Below, piece by piece: positions 26,545 through 35,907 of a stretch of 64,000 nucleotides of DNA. The DNA is from Bradyrhizobium sp. SK17 (GTDB taxonomy: Bacteria > Pseudomonadota > Alphaproteobacteria > Rhizobiales > Xanthobacteraceae), in NCBI RefSeq assembly GCF_002831585.1, contig NZ_CP025113.1:7827001-7891000 (forward strand), written 5' to 3'. How positions within the stretch are numbered: position 1 is the stretch's first letter; each line of letters starts with the position of its first letter. Position numbers and translations under genes: made by a program. Below the pieces are notes generated by a model, which had not been told where the DNA came from, did no database searches, and worked only from the letters and a program-made list of their open reading frames with translations.

Positions 26545-27822
26545 ATGCGACTATCAGTTGAGCCGAACGGCTGGCTGCATCAGTTCGGCGCCCCTCTTAC
26601 CGTCCGCAATTTCCGCCGCTATGTCACCGGCCAAGCGCTATCGCTGATCGGCACATGGGTGGAGACTGTCGCCCAGGGGCTCCTGGTCCTGCAACTTACT
26701 CATTCGGGGCTCTTGCTCGGACTGACGACCGCGGCGCGCTACGCCCCGGTTCTCCTGCTGTCCCCGTATGCCGGGCTGCTGGTTGATCGTTATGACAAGC
26801 GCTGGGTGCTGCTTGTCACCCAGATCGGCCTCGGCGGCGTCTCATTCCTGCTCGGCCTTGCCGTCCTCACCGGGGAGGTGGGTCTCTGGCAAATCACCAT
26901 TCTTGCTATTGTCTTTGGGACCCTGAGCGCCGCTGACAACCCCGCGCGTCTGGCATTCGTATCCGAAGTCGTGGGCCCTTCCCTGGTCCGCAACGCCATC
27001 GCCCTCAATTCGACATTGGTCAACGTCGCCCGCGTTCTGGGCCCCACGATTGCGGCCGTTGTCATCCACTCGGCAGGTATCGGCTGGTGCTTCGTGATCA
27101 ACGCGGCAAGCTTCCTTCTTGTTGTTGGCTCGCTGCTTACGCTCGATATTAGCCAGTTGCACCCGACTGACCCGATTGGCTCGGTTCGCGGTCAATTCCG
27201 GGATGGGCTTAGGTATGCCGCCACGATCCCGGAGATAATCCGTCCGCTGCTTATGATGGCACTCGTCGGTACTCTCGCCTTCGAGTACGAAGTCACCTTG
27301 CCTCTCTTGGCCCACGGCACGTTCCACGGCGGCCCCGACGCCTACTGCTGGCTGTTGCGGGCATTCGGAATCGGAGCCGTGATCGGGGGTGCTTGGGCCG
27401 CCGGCAGGTCTCGAACTGGCGTTATTCCTCTTACCAGGGTCGCCTTCTCCTATGCCGCCGCAATGATGACGCTCGCCCTGAGCCCCACCTTGTGGGCTGC
27501 AGTCATGGCCGCAGGCCTAGTCGGTTTGGCCACCATCTTCTTTCTCACAACCGGCAACTCCACGGTTCAGCTGGCCTCCGAACCACGTTACCGGGGCCGG
27601 ATCATGGCTTTGTGGTCCTCCGCACTGGTAGGCAGCACTCCGATTGGTGCGCCTATTGTCGGAGCCGTTTCGCAGGTCTTCGATCCGCGCGCCGCGATCG
27701 CTCTCGGCGCCATTGCCTGCTTGATTGCAGGTGTCATTGGCAGGTCCGGCCTCCCGAAGTTCAGGAAGGCCAGCTCAACGACGGTCGAGCCCAAAGAGCC
27801 GAGCATCAAACGGGGCGCTTGA
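26545..27822 (+). CDS. MFS transporter (EntS/MFS_3-like exporter)
   Basis: A 425-residue inner-membrane protein of about twelve helices. NFRRYVTGQALSLIGTWVETVAQGLLVLQLT opens TM1, and the LLVDRYDKRWVLL loop carries the Asp/Arg gating motif. GTLSAADNPARLAFVSEVVG and ALNSTLVNVARVLGPTIAAVV match the MFS_3 exporter group that includes enterobactin exporter EntS. ATG 26545 follows CGGAGACTCG. The gene stands alone; the substrate is unknown. Confidence 0.88.
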   Translation: MRLSVEPNGWLHQFGAPLTVRNFRRYVTGQALSLIGTWVETVAQGLLVLQLTHSGLLLGLTTAARYAPVLLLSPYAGLLVDRYDKRWVLLVTQIGLGGVSFLLGLAVLTGEVGLWQITILAIVFGTLSAADNPARLAFVSEVVGPSLVRNAIALNSTLVNVARVLGPTIAAVVIHSAGIGWCFVINAASFLLVVGSLLTLDISQLHPTDPIGSVRGQFRDGLRYAATIPEIIRPLLMMALVGTLAFEYEVTLPLLAHGTFHGGPDAYCWLLRAFGIGAVIGGAWAAGRSRTGVIPLTRVAFSYAAAMMTLALSPTLWAAVMAAGLVGLATIFFLTTGNSTVQLASEPRYRGRIMALWSSALVGSTPIGAPIVGAVSQVFDPRAAIALGAIACLIAGVIGRSGLPKFRKASSTTVEPKEPSIKRGA

Positions 27823-28133
27823 GCAATTTAGTCACGGTTGCCGTCGTCAGACCATATAATACGATCATGATCGAGCTGTGAGATCTGCTTCTGAGATCAC
27901 CGAGGTTCGTGACAAGCAGCTTGGGTCACGCTTGTGCGATCCTATTATCGTGGACGCCCGGCTCACCCAGTTGTTGCCCCGGGGTTGCGGCCAAAATCCT
28001 CTAATCTTACTGCCTGGTGACACCGAATAGTGTACGAATTCTTTGCCAGATCGCAGATTACTAAAAATCCGGTCGAGCTTCTATCTGGCGGGACCATGCC
28101 GCCCCATTGCCTCAAACGGGATGTGCAGTCAGA
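27823..28133. other. Intergenic region upstream of the PAS kinase
   Basis: About 310 bases with no supported gene. The distal part is AT-richer around 28055-28080 and should hold the kinase promoter. No terminator with a T run was seen after the MFS gene. Confidence 0.35.
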
Positions 28134-30842
28134 ATGAAAAGATCCGACCTCCCCCAACCCTGGCCCCCGTCGCCCACGACTTTCTATGCGGCGGCGGTTG
28201 TGTCCGTTGCTCTTGCGATCATCCTTGCTCAGTTCCTAACCTATCTCCTGAAAGCCGAGGCCATCGCAACCCCTCTGCTTTGCGCAATCATCTTCACTTC
28301 ATGGGCCGGCGGTCTGCGACCGGCGTTACTGGCGATTGCGCTCGCTCTTTTGTCCTTTCACTACTACCTTGCGCCGCCGATCGATTCATTTGTCTGGAAG
28401 GATCAGCTGTACGGATTGGACATCTCCGAGATTCCCCGTCTAGCTTTGTTCCTCTTCGTATCTGTCGTTGTCGCCGTAGTCGTCTCTGCACAGAAGAGAG
28501 CAGGACAGGAGCTTCGGCGTTCTCGCGACGAACTCTGCGTGGCGCTGAAGGATCAAAAGCGAACTCAGGCCGCGCTCGAGCGAAGCGAATTGTACCTGAA
28601 TGAGGCACAGCAGCTGAGCAGCACTGGCAGCTTCTGGTGGAATGTTGCCAATGGCGACGTAATCTGGTCGGACCAGATGTTCCGAATCCTTGGAATGGAC
28701 CAGAGCATAACGCCAGCTCTGGAATTTATTGACCAGCGCATTCATCCGGAAGACCGAGCGGCCGTGCACGCGGTCCTTGACCGAGCATCGCGCAAGGGCA
28801 CGGATTACGATCATGAATATCGACTCTTGTTGCCGGATGGCTCCGTGAAATACGTCCATGTCGCCGCCCGAGGTCAAAGAGGTGCATCGGGCAATATCGA
28901 GTTTGTCGGTGCGATGATGGATGTCACGGCCGTAAGAAAAGCGGAACGGAAGCTGCGACGCAGCGAGGCGTATCTGGCTGAGGCTGAGCGCTTGAGCCAT
29001 ACCGGGAGCTGGGCCTGGGATGTGCGCGGTCGCAAGTTCGTGTATCGGTCCGCAGAAGTATTCAACCTGTTTGGGATCGATTTGAAAGACGACAGCATGT
29101 CACCCCACCCCTTCCCTGACCGCATCGCGCCCGAAGATAAGGAACGGGTTTTCGATTCTGCACGGCAGGCCGTTCGAGAGAAAAGAGACCTCGAAGTCGA
29201 TTTTCGCATAACGCTGCCTGATGGAGCGATCAGATACATCCATACGATTGGGCATCCATTCTTGGGCGCGGACGGCGAAGTGGAGCAACTGGTCGGTACC
29301 CATGTCGATGTTACCGAACAGCGCCTCGCCAACGAGAAGCTGCAAAACGCATTCGACGAAATCAAGAGATCAGAAGATCATCTTCGGCTGGTCGTCGATA
29401 CAATTCCAGCGCTGGTCTGGCGTGCGGGCCCTGACGGGGTCCCCGACTTCCTCAATCAGCCAGCGCTAGACTACACCGGCCTCAAATTGGATCAGGCAGA
29501 GACCGGGTGGCCCCGCGCTTTTCATCCGGACGACAAGAAGGGAATGTTGCAGAAATGGACTGCGATACAGCAGTCCGGCATGCCTGGCGAACTCGAAGCT
29601 CGACTCAGACGCTTCGATGGCGAGTATCGCTGGTTTTTGTTCCGCGCCGAACCGTTGCGCAACAGGACGGGTAATATCATCAAATGGTACGGTTCATCGA
29701 CCGATATTGAGGATCTGAAGCGGGCGGAGGAAGAGCTGCGGCGCAGCAAATCCAGGTTGGTCGAAGCACAGCGCGTGAGTCAAACCGGCAGCTTCCTCTG
29801 CAACATCTCGACCGGCGAACGTATCGGCTCCAAGGAATTCTTCCGGATCCTCGGATTTGCCGACCCCCGCCCGGTCACGTTCAAGATGGTTATTCAGCGC
29901 GCTCATCCGGAGGATCGGGCCTTCGTGGAACAGACCATCAAGCGCGCATTTTGCGAGAGGCGGGACCTTGACTACGAACATCGCTTGCTGATGCCCGATG
30001 GCTCCGTCAAGTTTGTCCATGTTGTAGCTCACGCCAGCGAAGATCGTGGAGGCCAGCTTGAGTATGTCGGCGCCATGGTCGATGTCACTGCAACCAAGCA
30101 GGCCGAAGCAGAGCTCAATCAGGCACAGGCGGAATTGGCGCGCGTGATGCGCGTGACAACATTGGGAGAAATGACAGCATCGATTTCTCATGAAGTGAAC
30201 CAGCCGCTCGCCGCCGTCGTCAATGCTGCCGGAGCCTGTTTGCGGTGGCTCGGCGGGACCACTCCTAACCTGGACGAGGCACGCCAAGCCGCCCAATGGA
30301 TTATCAAGGAGGGAAACAGGGCCGCCGAGGTGATACGACGCGTCCGCGCGCTGGCGAAGAATGCCGAGCCGCACAAGGAGCCGCTCGATATCAACAGCAT
30401 CGTGGACGACGTGATGGCGCTGGTGAAGCGCGAGCTTGCCGCGCGCGACGTTCGCTGGCGGCTGGAGCTGGCGTCCGCGGCGCCGGTGGTGCTGGCCGAT
30501 CGGATCCAGCTGCAGCAGGTCGTCATCAACCTCGTGATGAACGGCGTCGAAGCAATGCAGTCGATCTCGGATCGGCCGCGTGAACTGATCATCCGATCCT
30601 GTCAGAACGACGCGCAACGGGTGGTAGTTGACGTGGTGGACTCCGGCGTGGGAATATCTGCCGAAGGTGCCGACAAGTTGTTCAATGCGTTCTACACGAC
30701 GAAATCCGGCGGGATGGGCATGGGCCTTTCGATTTGCCGCTCGATCATCGAAGCGCACGGCGGACGTTTGTCCGCCACCAACAATGCCGGGCCCGGCGCA
30801 AAATTCCAATTCGCGCTGCCATTGTACAAGGAGGCACCGTGA
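28134..30842 (+). CDS. Multi-PAS sensor histidine kinase with N-terminal membrane domain
   Basis: The 902-residue kinase begins with a DUF4118-like four-helix membrane region (residues about 18-115) and a short coiled coil. Four PAS domains follow, three of them PAS_3-like with the repeating pattern TGSFxWN ... HPEDRA ... YEHRLLLPDGSVKYVH. The HisKA motif is TASISHEVNQPLAAVVNAAGA with phospho-His in SHEVNQ, and the HATPase_c N, G1 and G2 boxes are NLVMNGVEAM, DSGVGIS and GMGMGLSICRSI. The GTGA overlap with the next gene marks its partner regulator. The arrangement resembles the kinases of FixLJ/TodST-style systems, but there is no haem-PAS signature I can assign, so the signal is unknown. Confidence 0.92.
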   Translation: MKRSDLPQPWPPSPTTFYAAAVVSVALAIILAQFLTYLLKAEAIATPLLCAIIFTSWAGGLRPALLAIALALLSFHYYLAPPIDSFVWKDQLYGLDISEIPRLALFLFVSVVVAVVVSAQKRAGQELRRSRDELCVALKDQKRTQAALERSELYLNEAQQLSSTGSFWWNVANGDVIWSDQMFRILGMDQSITPALEFIDQRIHPEDRAAVHAVLDRASRKGTDYDHEYRLLLPDGSVKYVHVAARGQRGASGNIEFVGAMMDVTAVRKAERKLRRSEAYLAEAERLSHTGSWAWDVRGRKFVYRSAEVFNLFGIDLKDDSMSPHPFPDRIAPEDKERVFDSARQAVREKRDLEVDFRITLPDGAIRYIHTIGHPFLGADGEVEQLVGTHVDVTEQRLANEKLQNAFDEIKRSEDHLRLVVDTIPALVWRAGPDGVPDFLNQPALDYTGLKLDQAETGWPRAFHPDDKKGMLQKWTAIQQSGMPGELEARLRRFDGEYRWFLFRAEPLRNRTGNIIKWYGSSTDIEDLKRAEEELRRSKSRLVEAQRVSQTGSFLCNISTGERIGSKEFFRILGFADPRPVTFKMVIQRAHPEDRAFVEQTIKRAFCERRDLDYEHRLLMPDGSVKFVHVVAHASEDRGGQLEYVGAMVDVTATKQAEAELNQAQAELARVMRVTTLGEMTASISHEVNQPLAAVVNAAGACLRWLGGTTPNLDEARQAAQWIIKEGNRAAEVIRRVRALAKNAEPHKEPLDINSIVDDVMALVKRELAARDVRWRLELASAAPVVLADRIQLQQVVINLVMNGVEAMQSISDRPRELIIRSCQNDAQRVVVDVVDSGVGISAEGADKLFNAFYTTKSGGMGMGLSICRSIIEAHGGRLSATNNAGPGAKFQFALPLYKEAP

Positions 30843-31498
30843 CGAGCAGCTCCAGGCCGCAGCGCGATCCGGCAACTGCAATGGAGCGCGTCGTCTTCGT
30901 CATCGATGATGATGTGGCGGTACGTGAGACCATGAGCAGCCTCTTCCGATCCGTAGGTCTGCGGGTGGAGCTATTCAGCTCAACCCAGGAATTTGCACGA
31001 TTCAAGATTCCTGAAGCGGCGAGTTGCCTGGTGCTCGACGTCAGATTGCCTGGCCTCAGCGGCCTCGACTTCCAGGTCGAGCTGGCCAAGGCCGATATGC
31101 GTATTCCGATCATCTTCATGACCGGTCACGGGGATATCCCGATGTCGGTTCAGGCCATGAAGGCAGGCGCTGTCGATTTCCTGACCAAGCCGTTTCGCGA
31201 CCAGGAGATGCTGGACGCCGTCGTCCGAGCGCTCGAGCGGGACCAGAAACGGCGCGACGGCGACAAGATCGTGGCCGAAGTCCAGGCCCGGTTCGAGACG
31301 CTGACATCGCGCGAGCGAGAGATGATCGCCCATGTCGCAGATGGCTTGCTGAATAAGCAGATCGCCGCAAAACTTGGCGTCGCTGAAATCACGGTGAAGG
31401 TTCATCGCGTCAATATGATGCGAAAGATGCAGGCTCGCTCGGTGATTGACCTTGTCGGAATGGCCGACCTGCTTGGACTCAGACGCCCAAAAGGCTGA
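30839..31498 (+). CDS. Response regulator, FixJ/NarL type with LuxR-family HTH
   Basis: The 219-residue protein starts with GTG 30839, overlapping the kinase stop as GTGA and preceded by AAGGAGGCACC. The receiver has acidic residues at FVIDDDVAV, phospho-acceptor D67 (CLVLDVRLPGLSG), a switch Thr in FMTGHGD and Lys in FLTKPF. The output domain is a GerE/LuxR helix-turn-helix: LTSREREMIAHVADGLLNKQIAAKLGVAEITVKVHRVNMMRKM. It is the cognate regulator of the PAS kinase and a candidate to bind the ATACC-N2-GGTAT palindromes. Confidence 0.93.
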   Translation: MTSSSRPQRDPATAMERVVFVIDDDVAVRETMSSLFRSVGLRVELFSSTQEFARFKIPEAASCLVLDVRLPGLSGLDFQVELAKADMRIPIIFMTGHGDIPMSVQAMKAGAVDFLTKPFRDQEMLDAVVRALERDQKRRDGDKIVAEVQARFETLTSREREMIAHVADGLLNKQIAAKLGVAEITVKVHRVNMMRKMQARSVIDLVGMADLLGLRRPKG

Positions 31499-31506
31499 AT
31501 AATTCT

Positions 31507-31518
31507 ATACCCAGGTAT
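31507..31518. promoter_or_regulatory. ATACC-CA-GGTAT palindrome
   Basis: The inverted repeat lies 9 bases after the response-regulator stop and about 90 bases before the single-receiver gene. It shares its ten fixed bases with the sites at 32237 and 21414, fitting an operator of the neighbouring two-component system. Confidence 0.5.
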
Positions 31519-31606
31519 CATTTTTTCCGATCGCCGTTTGTGGTGCAATCCGGTGTCACGGTGGTGCTTGCGCACACGCCGGTGTCAGCATCCAGGAAAG
31601 ATCGAT

Positions 31607-31984
31607 TTGCCGAAGCTTTCGCTCATCGCGATCATTGATGACGATGAATCCGTCCGCGTCACGACCAATAGCCTCGTGAGGTCGCTCGGATATGTCGTGC
31701 ATACTTTCGCATCTGCCGAGGCGTTCCTGGAGTCGAACCAGCTTGACGACTTCGCGTGCGTCATTGCGGATGTCCAGATGCCGGGCATGAGCGGCGTCGA
31801 GTTGCAGGATCATCTGAGAGCGCAGGGTTCCCGCCTTCCATTCATCTTCTTCACAGCATTTCCCGATGAGAAAACCCGTGCAAAGGCTCTTGCAGCCGGA
31901 GCGGCCTGCTATTTGACCAAGCCATGTGACGGCGACAGCCTTGTCCATTGCTTTCAGGAAGCCTTCAGAATCCACAACGGCTGA
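31607..31984 (+). CDS. Single-domain response regulator (FixJ-like receiver)
   Basis: From a TTG start at 31607 preceded by AGGAAAGATCGAT, the product is 125 residues and almost exactly one receiver domain: IIDDDESVRVTTNSLVRSLGY, phospho-acceptor D55 in CVIADVQMPGMSG, FFTAFPDE and YLTKPCDGD. No output domain follows. It resembles the stand-alone receivers that sit next to PAS kinases in Bradyrhizobium and may act as a phosphate sink or a second output. An ATG at 31538 would add 23 unconserved residues and is not favoured. Confidence 0.85.
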   Translation: MPKLSLIAIIDDDESVRVTTNSLVRSLGYVVHTFASAEAFLESNQLDDFACVIADVQMPGMSGVELQDHLRAQGSRLPFIFFTAFPDEKTRAKALAAGAACYLTKPCDGDSLVHCFQEAFRIHNG

Positions 31985-32424
31985 ACCGGAAGATCGGGGG
32001 CTTCGCTTCCGGCCATGAGGCAATTTCTCCGGGCGCAGGCTCACCACGCGCCGACCGATCATCGCCTTTCTCCGTCCTACCAATGTCCCGCCGAGCAGCC
32101 CAACGGTGGACCGCGGATCCGCAATGCTGCCCTTGAAAGACCGGGCTCTGTGAGCTGCCACAGCGAGCAATCAGGTGGCCGGCGAACTCGAAACTGCCCG
32201 GGATGTGCAGGTAGCGTGCGACACGCCGGGATACCTATACCAGGGTATCGGACACGTACCCCACGAACCCATGCGATCGAAACGCTTGCAGAATGGAGGC
32301 GTTTCATGACGCCCGCTATCAGTGGCGCACTGGACATGAAGCGATACAGCGACCTGACGCCGTCATAGCCTTGGCATAGCGGCAAGGTCCCGCTGGTCCA
32401 TCTGGCGATCGACAGGAGCCCACG
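31985..32424. other. Intergenic region with a regulatory palindrome
   Basis: The 440 bases between the receiver gene and the EmrB-like pump contain the 32237-32248 palindrome (with an extra GATACC half-site just upstream) and no supported gene. Open frames present are Arg-rich and overlap on both strands. The pump promoter is presumably between the palindrome and 32425. Confidence 0.4.
32237..32248. promoter_or_regulatory. ATACC-AG-GGTAT palindrome upstream of the efflux operon
   Basis: This inverted repeat lies about 180 bases before the EmrB-like start. A further GATACC half-site stands just to its left, giving an extended GATACC...GGTATC arrangement. It has the same core as the sites at 31507 and 21414. 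Confidence 0.5.
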
Positions 32425-34032
32425 ATGACGACGGCTGCGACGACAAGTCTGCGCGCCGACAGCAATACGCCGGCGGCCGTCTCTGCGATTTCCGGTCCGA
32501 ACAGCCATCTGCTTCTGGCTCTCGGACTGGCCACCTGGATGGAGTTCTACACCTTTGACGGCGTGAACCTGGTGCTCCCGGACATGGCCGGCACGCTCGG
32601 CCTCTCGCAGGACGAGGCGAGCTGGATTCTGACGACCTACCTTTCAGCGATGCTGTTCGGGGTGCCGTTGTCGATCTGGATGGCGGGCCATGTCGGTTAC
32701 CTCCGTTACATCGTCGGCTGCGCAGTGCTCTTTGCGGCGACTTCGGTCGCCTGCGCCGCGGCCCCTGATTTTGGGACGCTTCTGCTCATTCGTGCGGTTC
32801 AAGGCTTTGCCGGAGCCGGACTGACCCAGTGGTGGCGCGCAAGCGTCTACATGCTGATGCCGCTGCCCGAGCGCAGCCGATCCATGATGCGCATTTCCAT
32901 CATGCTCTATCTGGCAACGGCGACCGGGCTGATCTTCTGCGGCTACGTCACGGACAATTTCAGCTGGCGGCTGATCTTTCTGCCCAACGTACTGTTTGCC
33001 GCAGTGGCCATTCGGCTGCTGCTCCGGCATTTCCCCGACCTTCCCCGTCCCACCGACGCTCGTGAAATGAACGCGGACAAGCTCGGGATCTTGCTGCTCG
33101 GCATCGCGCTCATTTCGCTGCAAATCGTACTCAGCCGTGGCGAGATCGATGACTGGTTCGGATCGGTGCGGATCCAGTTGCTCACATGGAGCGGGTTGAT
33201 TGCGCTGCTTCTGTTCACGACCTGGCAGCTCAGTGCGCGCAATGCAACGCCGCTGCTGCAATTGAGGCTTCTGGCAAACCGGAACGTGCAGGCGGCCGTA
33301 TCGCTTGGCCTGCTGGCCGGCATAATCCTCACCGGCAGCCTGTACGCCTTGCCGGAGTTCCTCCGCAACGTCTTTCCCAATGCCTTGAGCGCATCACAGG
33401 CCGGCTCGATCATGTGCGCCTATGCCCTGACCGCAGCCGCGATCAGGCCGTTGGTCACCCCCATGATTGCACGGTTCGGCCAGCGCAAAGCGATGGCCTT
33501 TGCCTTCTTCATGCTCGTCATTTCGATGTTGCTGTTCGCGCGGTTGATGACGACCGGAACGCCTGCTTTCTACTATGTGCTTCCACTGATCCTCTATGCC
33601 TTCTGCCTGGCCCCGATGCTCTCGGCGATAGCAAGCGGCACGATCGCCAAAGTGCCGCTGGCAAGCCAGCTCGACGCCGTCGCGATCTACATGAGTTTTC
33701 GCCAGTTCGGCGCGTCCTTCGGGATTACGCTGGTGACCATTCTCCTGGACCGGCGCGAGACGCTGCATTCAACTCGATTGTTCGGCCATCTGAGATATGG
33801 CGGCCACCGCGCACAGGAATGGATGGCCCAGGCGGCGCACTTTGCGGTCGCTCGCGCGGGACAGTCCGCTGTCGAAGCACAGAACATGGCGTTCGGCATG
33901 CTCAATCGGGAGGCGAGCCGCCAAGCCGCGACGCTCGCTTACGCCGACGCCTTCCTGTTCATGGCGGCGGTCGGCCTTGTAGCGCTGTGTTTCGTCCCCC
34001 TGATGTCTCCAAGTCGGCGAGCAAAACAATGA
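32425..34032 (+). CDS. DHA2-family MFS multidrug efflux pump (EmrB-like)
   Basis: A 535-residue protein with about fourteen hydrophobic segments. LATWMEFYTFDGVNLVLPDMAGTLGLSQDEASWILTTYLSAMLFGVPL spans TM1-2, and RAVQGFAGAGLTQWWRASVYML replaces the usual motif C region. It ends in an ATGA overlap with the HlyD/EmrA-like gene, the classical EmrAB arrangement in which the pump is joined to a periplasmic adaptor. The nearby palindrome suggests control by the PAS two-component system. Confidence 0.9.
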   Translation: MTTAATTSLRADSNTPAAVSAISGPNSHLLLALGLATWMEFYTFDGVNLVLPDMAGTLGLSQDEASWILTTYLSAMLFGVPLSIWMAGHVGYLRYIVGCAVLFAATSVACAAAPDFGTLLLIRAVQGFAGAGLTQWWRASVYMLMPLPERSRSMMRISIMLYLATATGLIFCGYVTDNFSWRLIFLPNVLFAAVAIRLLLRHFPDLPRPTDAREMNADKLGILLLGIALISLQIVLSRGEIDDWFGSVRIQLLTWSGLIALLLFTTWQLSARNATPLLQLRLLANRNVQAAVSLGLLAGIILTGSLYALPEFLRNVFPNALSASQAGSIMCAYALTAAAIRPLVTPMIARFGQRKAMAFAFFMLVISMLLFARLMTTGTPAFYYVLPLILYAFCLAPMLSAIASGTIAKVPLASQLDAVAIYMSFRQFGASFGITLVTILLDRRETLHSTRLFGHLRYGGHRAQEWMAQAAHFAVARAGQSAVEAQNMAFGMLNREASRQAATLAYADAFLFMAAVGLVALCFVPLMSPSRRAKQ

Positions 34033-35213
34033 TTCAGGTAAACGCCCCCTTGACCTCCAATCCCGCTGCGGACAACGGATCGTCGGCGAAGCGAGCGGAC
34101 GTCACTGACCCCGGCCGTCCCACGCGAGACACCTCGCCGGAGGCGAAGCCCGAGGAATCGGTATCCCGTCCCAAACTGCGTGTCCCCGGCTGGACCCTGG
34201 CGATCGGCGGCGTCCTGATCGCTGCAGCGACCTATCTCTATGTGCCCAGTCTTTTCGCGATCAAGACCGACGACGCGTCATTCCAGGCGAACACCGTATC
34301 GGTGATGCCGAAGGTCGCAGCTTATGTCTCGGTGCTTCACGTGACCGACAACAGCAGCTTCACGGCAGGAGAACTCCTGGTCGAACTCGATCCCCGTGAC
34401 TTTCAGGCGGCGGTCGATATGGCGACCGCGTCCCTGCAAAGCGCGCAAGCAGCACAAGCCAACGTTGAAGCGCAGCTCGCCGAACAGAATCAGGTTATCG
34501 CATCGGATGCTGCCAACCTCGACGGCGATCGCAGCGCATTGGCGTTCGCACAACAGCAACTGAAGCGTTATCAGCAGTTGGCCGACGATGGCTCCGGCAC
34601 CGTGCAACGGTCGCAGCAAGCCGTGTCGGATTTTGCCGACCGGCAAGCCGCTCTTCAGCGTGACACCGCGATACTGGCGGCGGCGCAGGCACAAAGCGAG
34701 GTGTTGCGGACCCAGGTCGAAGAGGCGAAGGCAAACATTGCCCGCGCGCAAGCGGCGCTCGATCAGGCTAAGCTGAACCTGTCATACACCAAGATCTATG
34801 CGCCAACCGCGGGAACGGTCGCGAGCCGCTCCGTCCAAGTCGGCGACTTTGTTCAGCCCGGTCAAAACCTGTTCTTTGCCGTTCCAAAGCGGATCTACAT
34901 TTTCGCGAACTACAAGGAGACGCAGCTCACGCACATGAGAGTCGGGCAGCCCGTTTCGATCAGTGTCGACGCGTTCCCCAACCACACTTTGCACGGTCAC
35001 ATCGAGAGCTTTCAGCGTGGAACGGGTTCGAACTTTGCGCTGCTCCCCCCGGAGAACGCCACCGGCAACTTCGTCAAGATCGTTCAGCGTGTCCCGGTCA
35101 AGATCGTCATCGATGACTTCGACAATATTCCCGGCCGTCTCGGGCCGGGAATGTCGGTCGAAACGACCGTGACGATCCGGCCGCCTCCTCGCTGGTTGGC
35201 TTGGCTGCTTTGA
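34029..35213 (+). CDS. HlyD/EmrA-family membrane-fusion protein
   Basis: From ATG 34029 the protein is 394 residues: a cytoplasmic Pro/Glu-rich N-terminus (~45 residues), one TM helix (WTLAIGGVLIAAATYLYVPSLF), the lipoyl-like halves DDASFQANTVSVMPKVAAYVSVLHVTDNSSF and TAGTVASRSVQVGDFVQPGQ, and a long coiled coil of Gln/Ala-rich helices. EmrA-type adaptors work with the DHA2 pump and an outer-membrane channel. A TolC gene is not adjacent. Confidence 0.92.
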   Translation: MIQVNAPLTSNPAADNGSSAKRADVTDPGRPTRDTSPEAKPEESVSRPKLRVPGWTLAIGGVLIAAATYLYVPSLFAIKTDDASFQANTVSVMPKVAAYVSVLHVTDNSSFTAGELLVELDPRDFQAAVDMATASLQSAQAAQANVEAQLAEQNQVIASDAANLDGDRSALAFAQQQLKRYQQLADDGSGTVQRSQQAVSDFADRQAALQRDTAILAAAQAQSEVLRTQVEEAKANIARAQAALDQAKLNLSYTKIYAPTAGTVASRSVQVGDFVQPGQNLFFAVPKRIYIFANYKETQLTHMRVGQPVSISVDAFPNHTLHGHIESFQRGTGSNFALLPPENATGNFVKIVQRVPVKIVIDDFDNIPGRLGPGMSVETTVTIRPPPRWLAWLL

Positions 35214-35276
35214 TCTTGCCGGGAAACAGGTTCGCAGGAGCGGCCATCATCAATTCGATCAATGAAGGGGCTTCCG

Positions 35277-35705
35277 ATGGCCTGGCTCAATGACTTCAAT
35301 GCGGCGCTGGTTTCGAAATTGCAGCCCCTGTTTTGTACATATGCAATGCATTGGATCGCATTGCTTTGCTTGTGCAGCGCCTATCTGCAAGGCGGATTGA
35401 CGAAAGCGCTCAATTTCGGCGCCGCACTTGAGGAGATGAAGCAGTTCGGCCTGAAACCGCCGGCTCCACTGGCGTTGGCGGTGATTGTCATGGAAATTGG
35501 AGCATCGGCCCTGGTTCTGGGCGGTGTTTTCCGTTGGGTGGGAGCGCTCGCGCTTGCAGCCTTCACCTTATTCGCGATGTTTGTCGCCAACCGCTTCTGG
35601 AATATGCCGCCGCCGAAGCGATACGCGAGCGAAAACACCTTCTTTGAGCACCTTGGTCTCGTCGGGGGTTTCGTTCTGGTTGCCTGGCATGACTTGCTGC
35701 GATGA
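35277..35705 (+). CDS. DoxX-family membrane protein
   Basis: About 142 residues with four hydrophobic helices. The motifs CSAYLQGGLTKALNFGAALEEMKQFGL, IVMEIGASALVLGGVFRWVGALAL and ENTFFEHLGLVGGFVLVAWHD are those of DoxX/SURF4-like proteins. ATG 35277 follows GAAGGGGCTTCCG; ATG 35262 is an alternative. Function is poorly defined; DoxX proteins are associated with redox stress. Confidence 0.85.
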   Translation: MAWLNDFNAALVSKLQPLFCTYAMHWIALLCLCSAYLQGGLTKALNFGAALEEMKQFGLKPPAPLALAVIVMEIGASALVLGGVFRWVGALALAAFTLFAMFVANRFWNMPPPKRYASENTFFEHLGLVGGFVLVAWHDLLR

Positions 35706-35754
35706 AGGGACGGCCGATTCCGATGAGCTTAGTTCGTTCACGCGAGGAGAGGCC

Positions 35755-35907
35755 ATGACGTCCGTATGCAAGGAAACCGGCGCGTTGTTGATCGCGATGA
35801 CCACGAAGCTGCTGTCGGTCGTCTTCAGCACGGCCGAGGTCTCCAACGCCCATCTTTTCCGGTCGACGTTCCAGTTCCACCTGCCGTTGCAACGGAGCGA
35901 AGGATGA
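35755..35907 (+). CDS. Possible 50-residue protein coupled to DUF1275 gene
   Basis: ATG 35755 follows GAGGAGAGGCC, a good ribosome binding site, and the frame ends in TGA at 35905-35907, overlapping the next ATG as ATGA. The 50-residue product has one moderately hydrophobic stretch (ALLIAMTTKLLSVVFSTA) and no known domain. The two flanking signals argue for translation; conservation is unknown. Confidence 0.35.
   Translation: MTSVCKETGALLIAMTTKLLSVVFSTAEVSNAHLFRSTFQFHLPLQRSEG

Noticed and set aside
29694..30881. Long minus-strand frame of about 395 codons
   Set aside because: It lies antisense to the PAS kinase with no recognisable domain or ribosome binding site.
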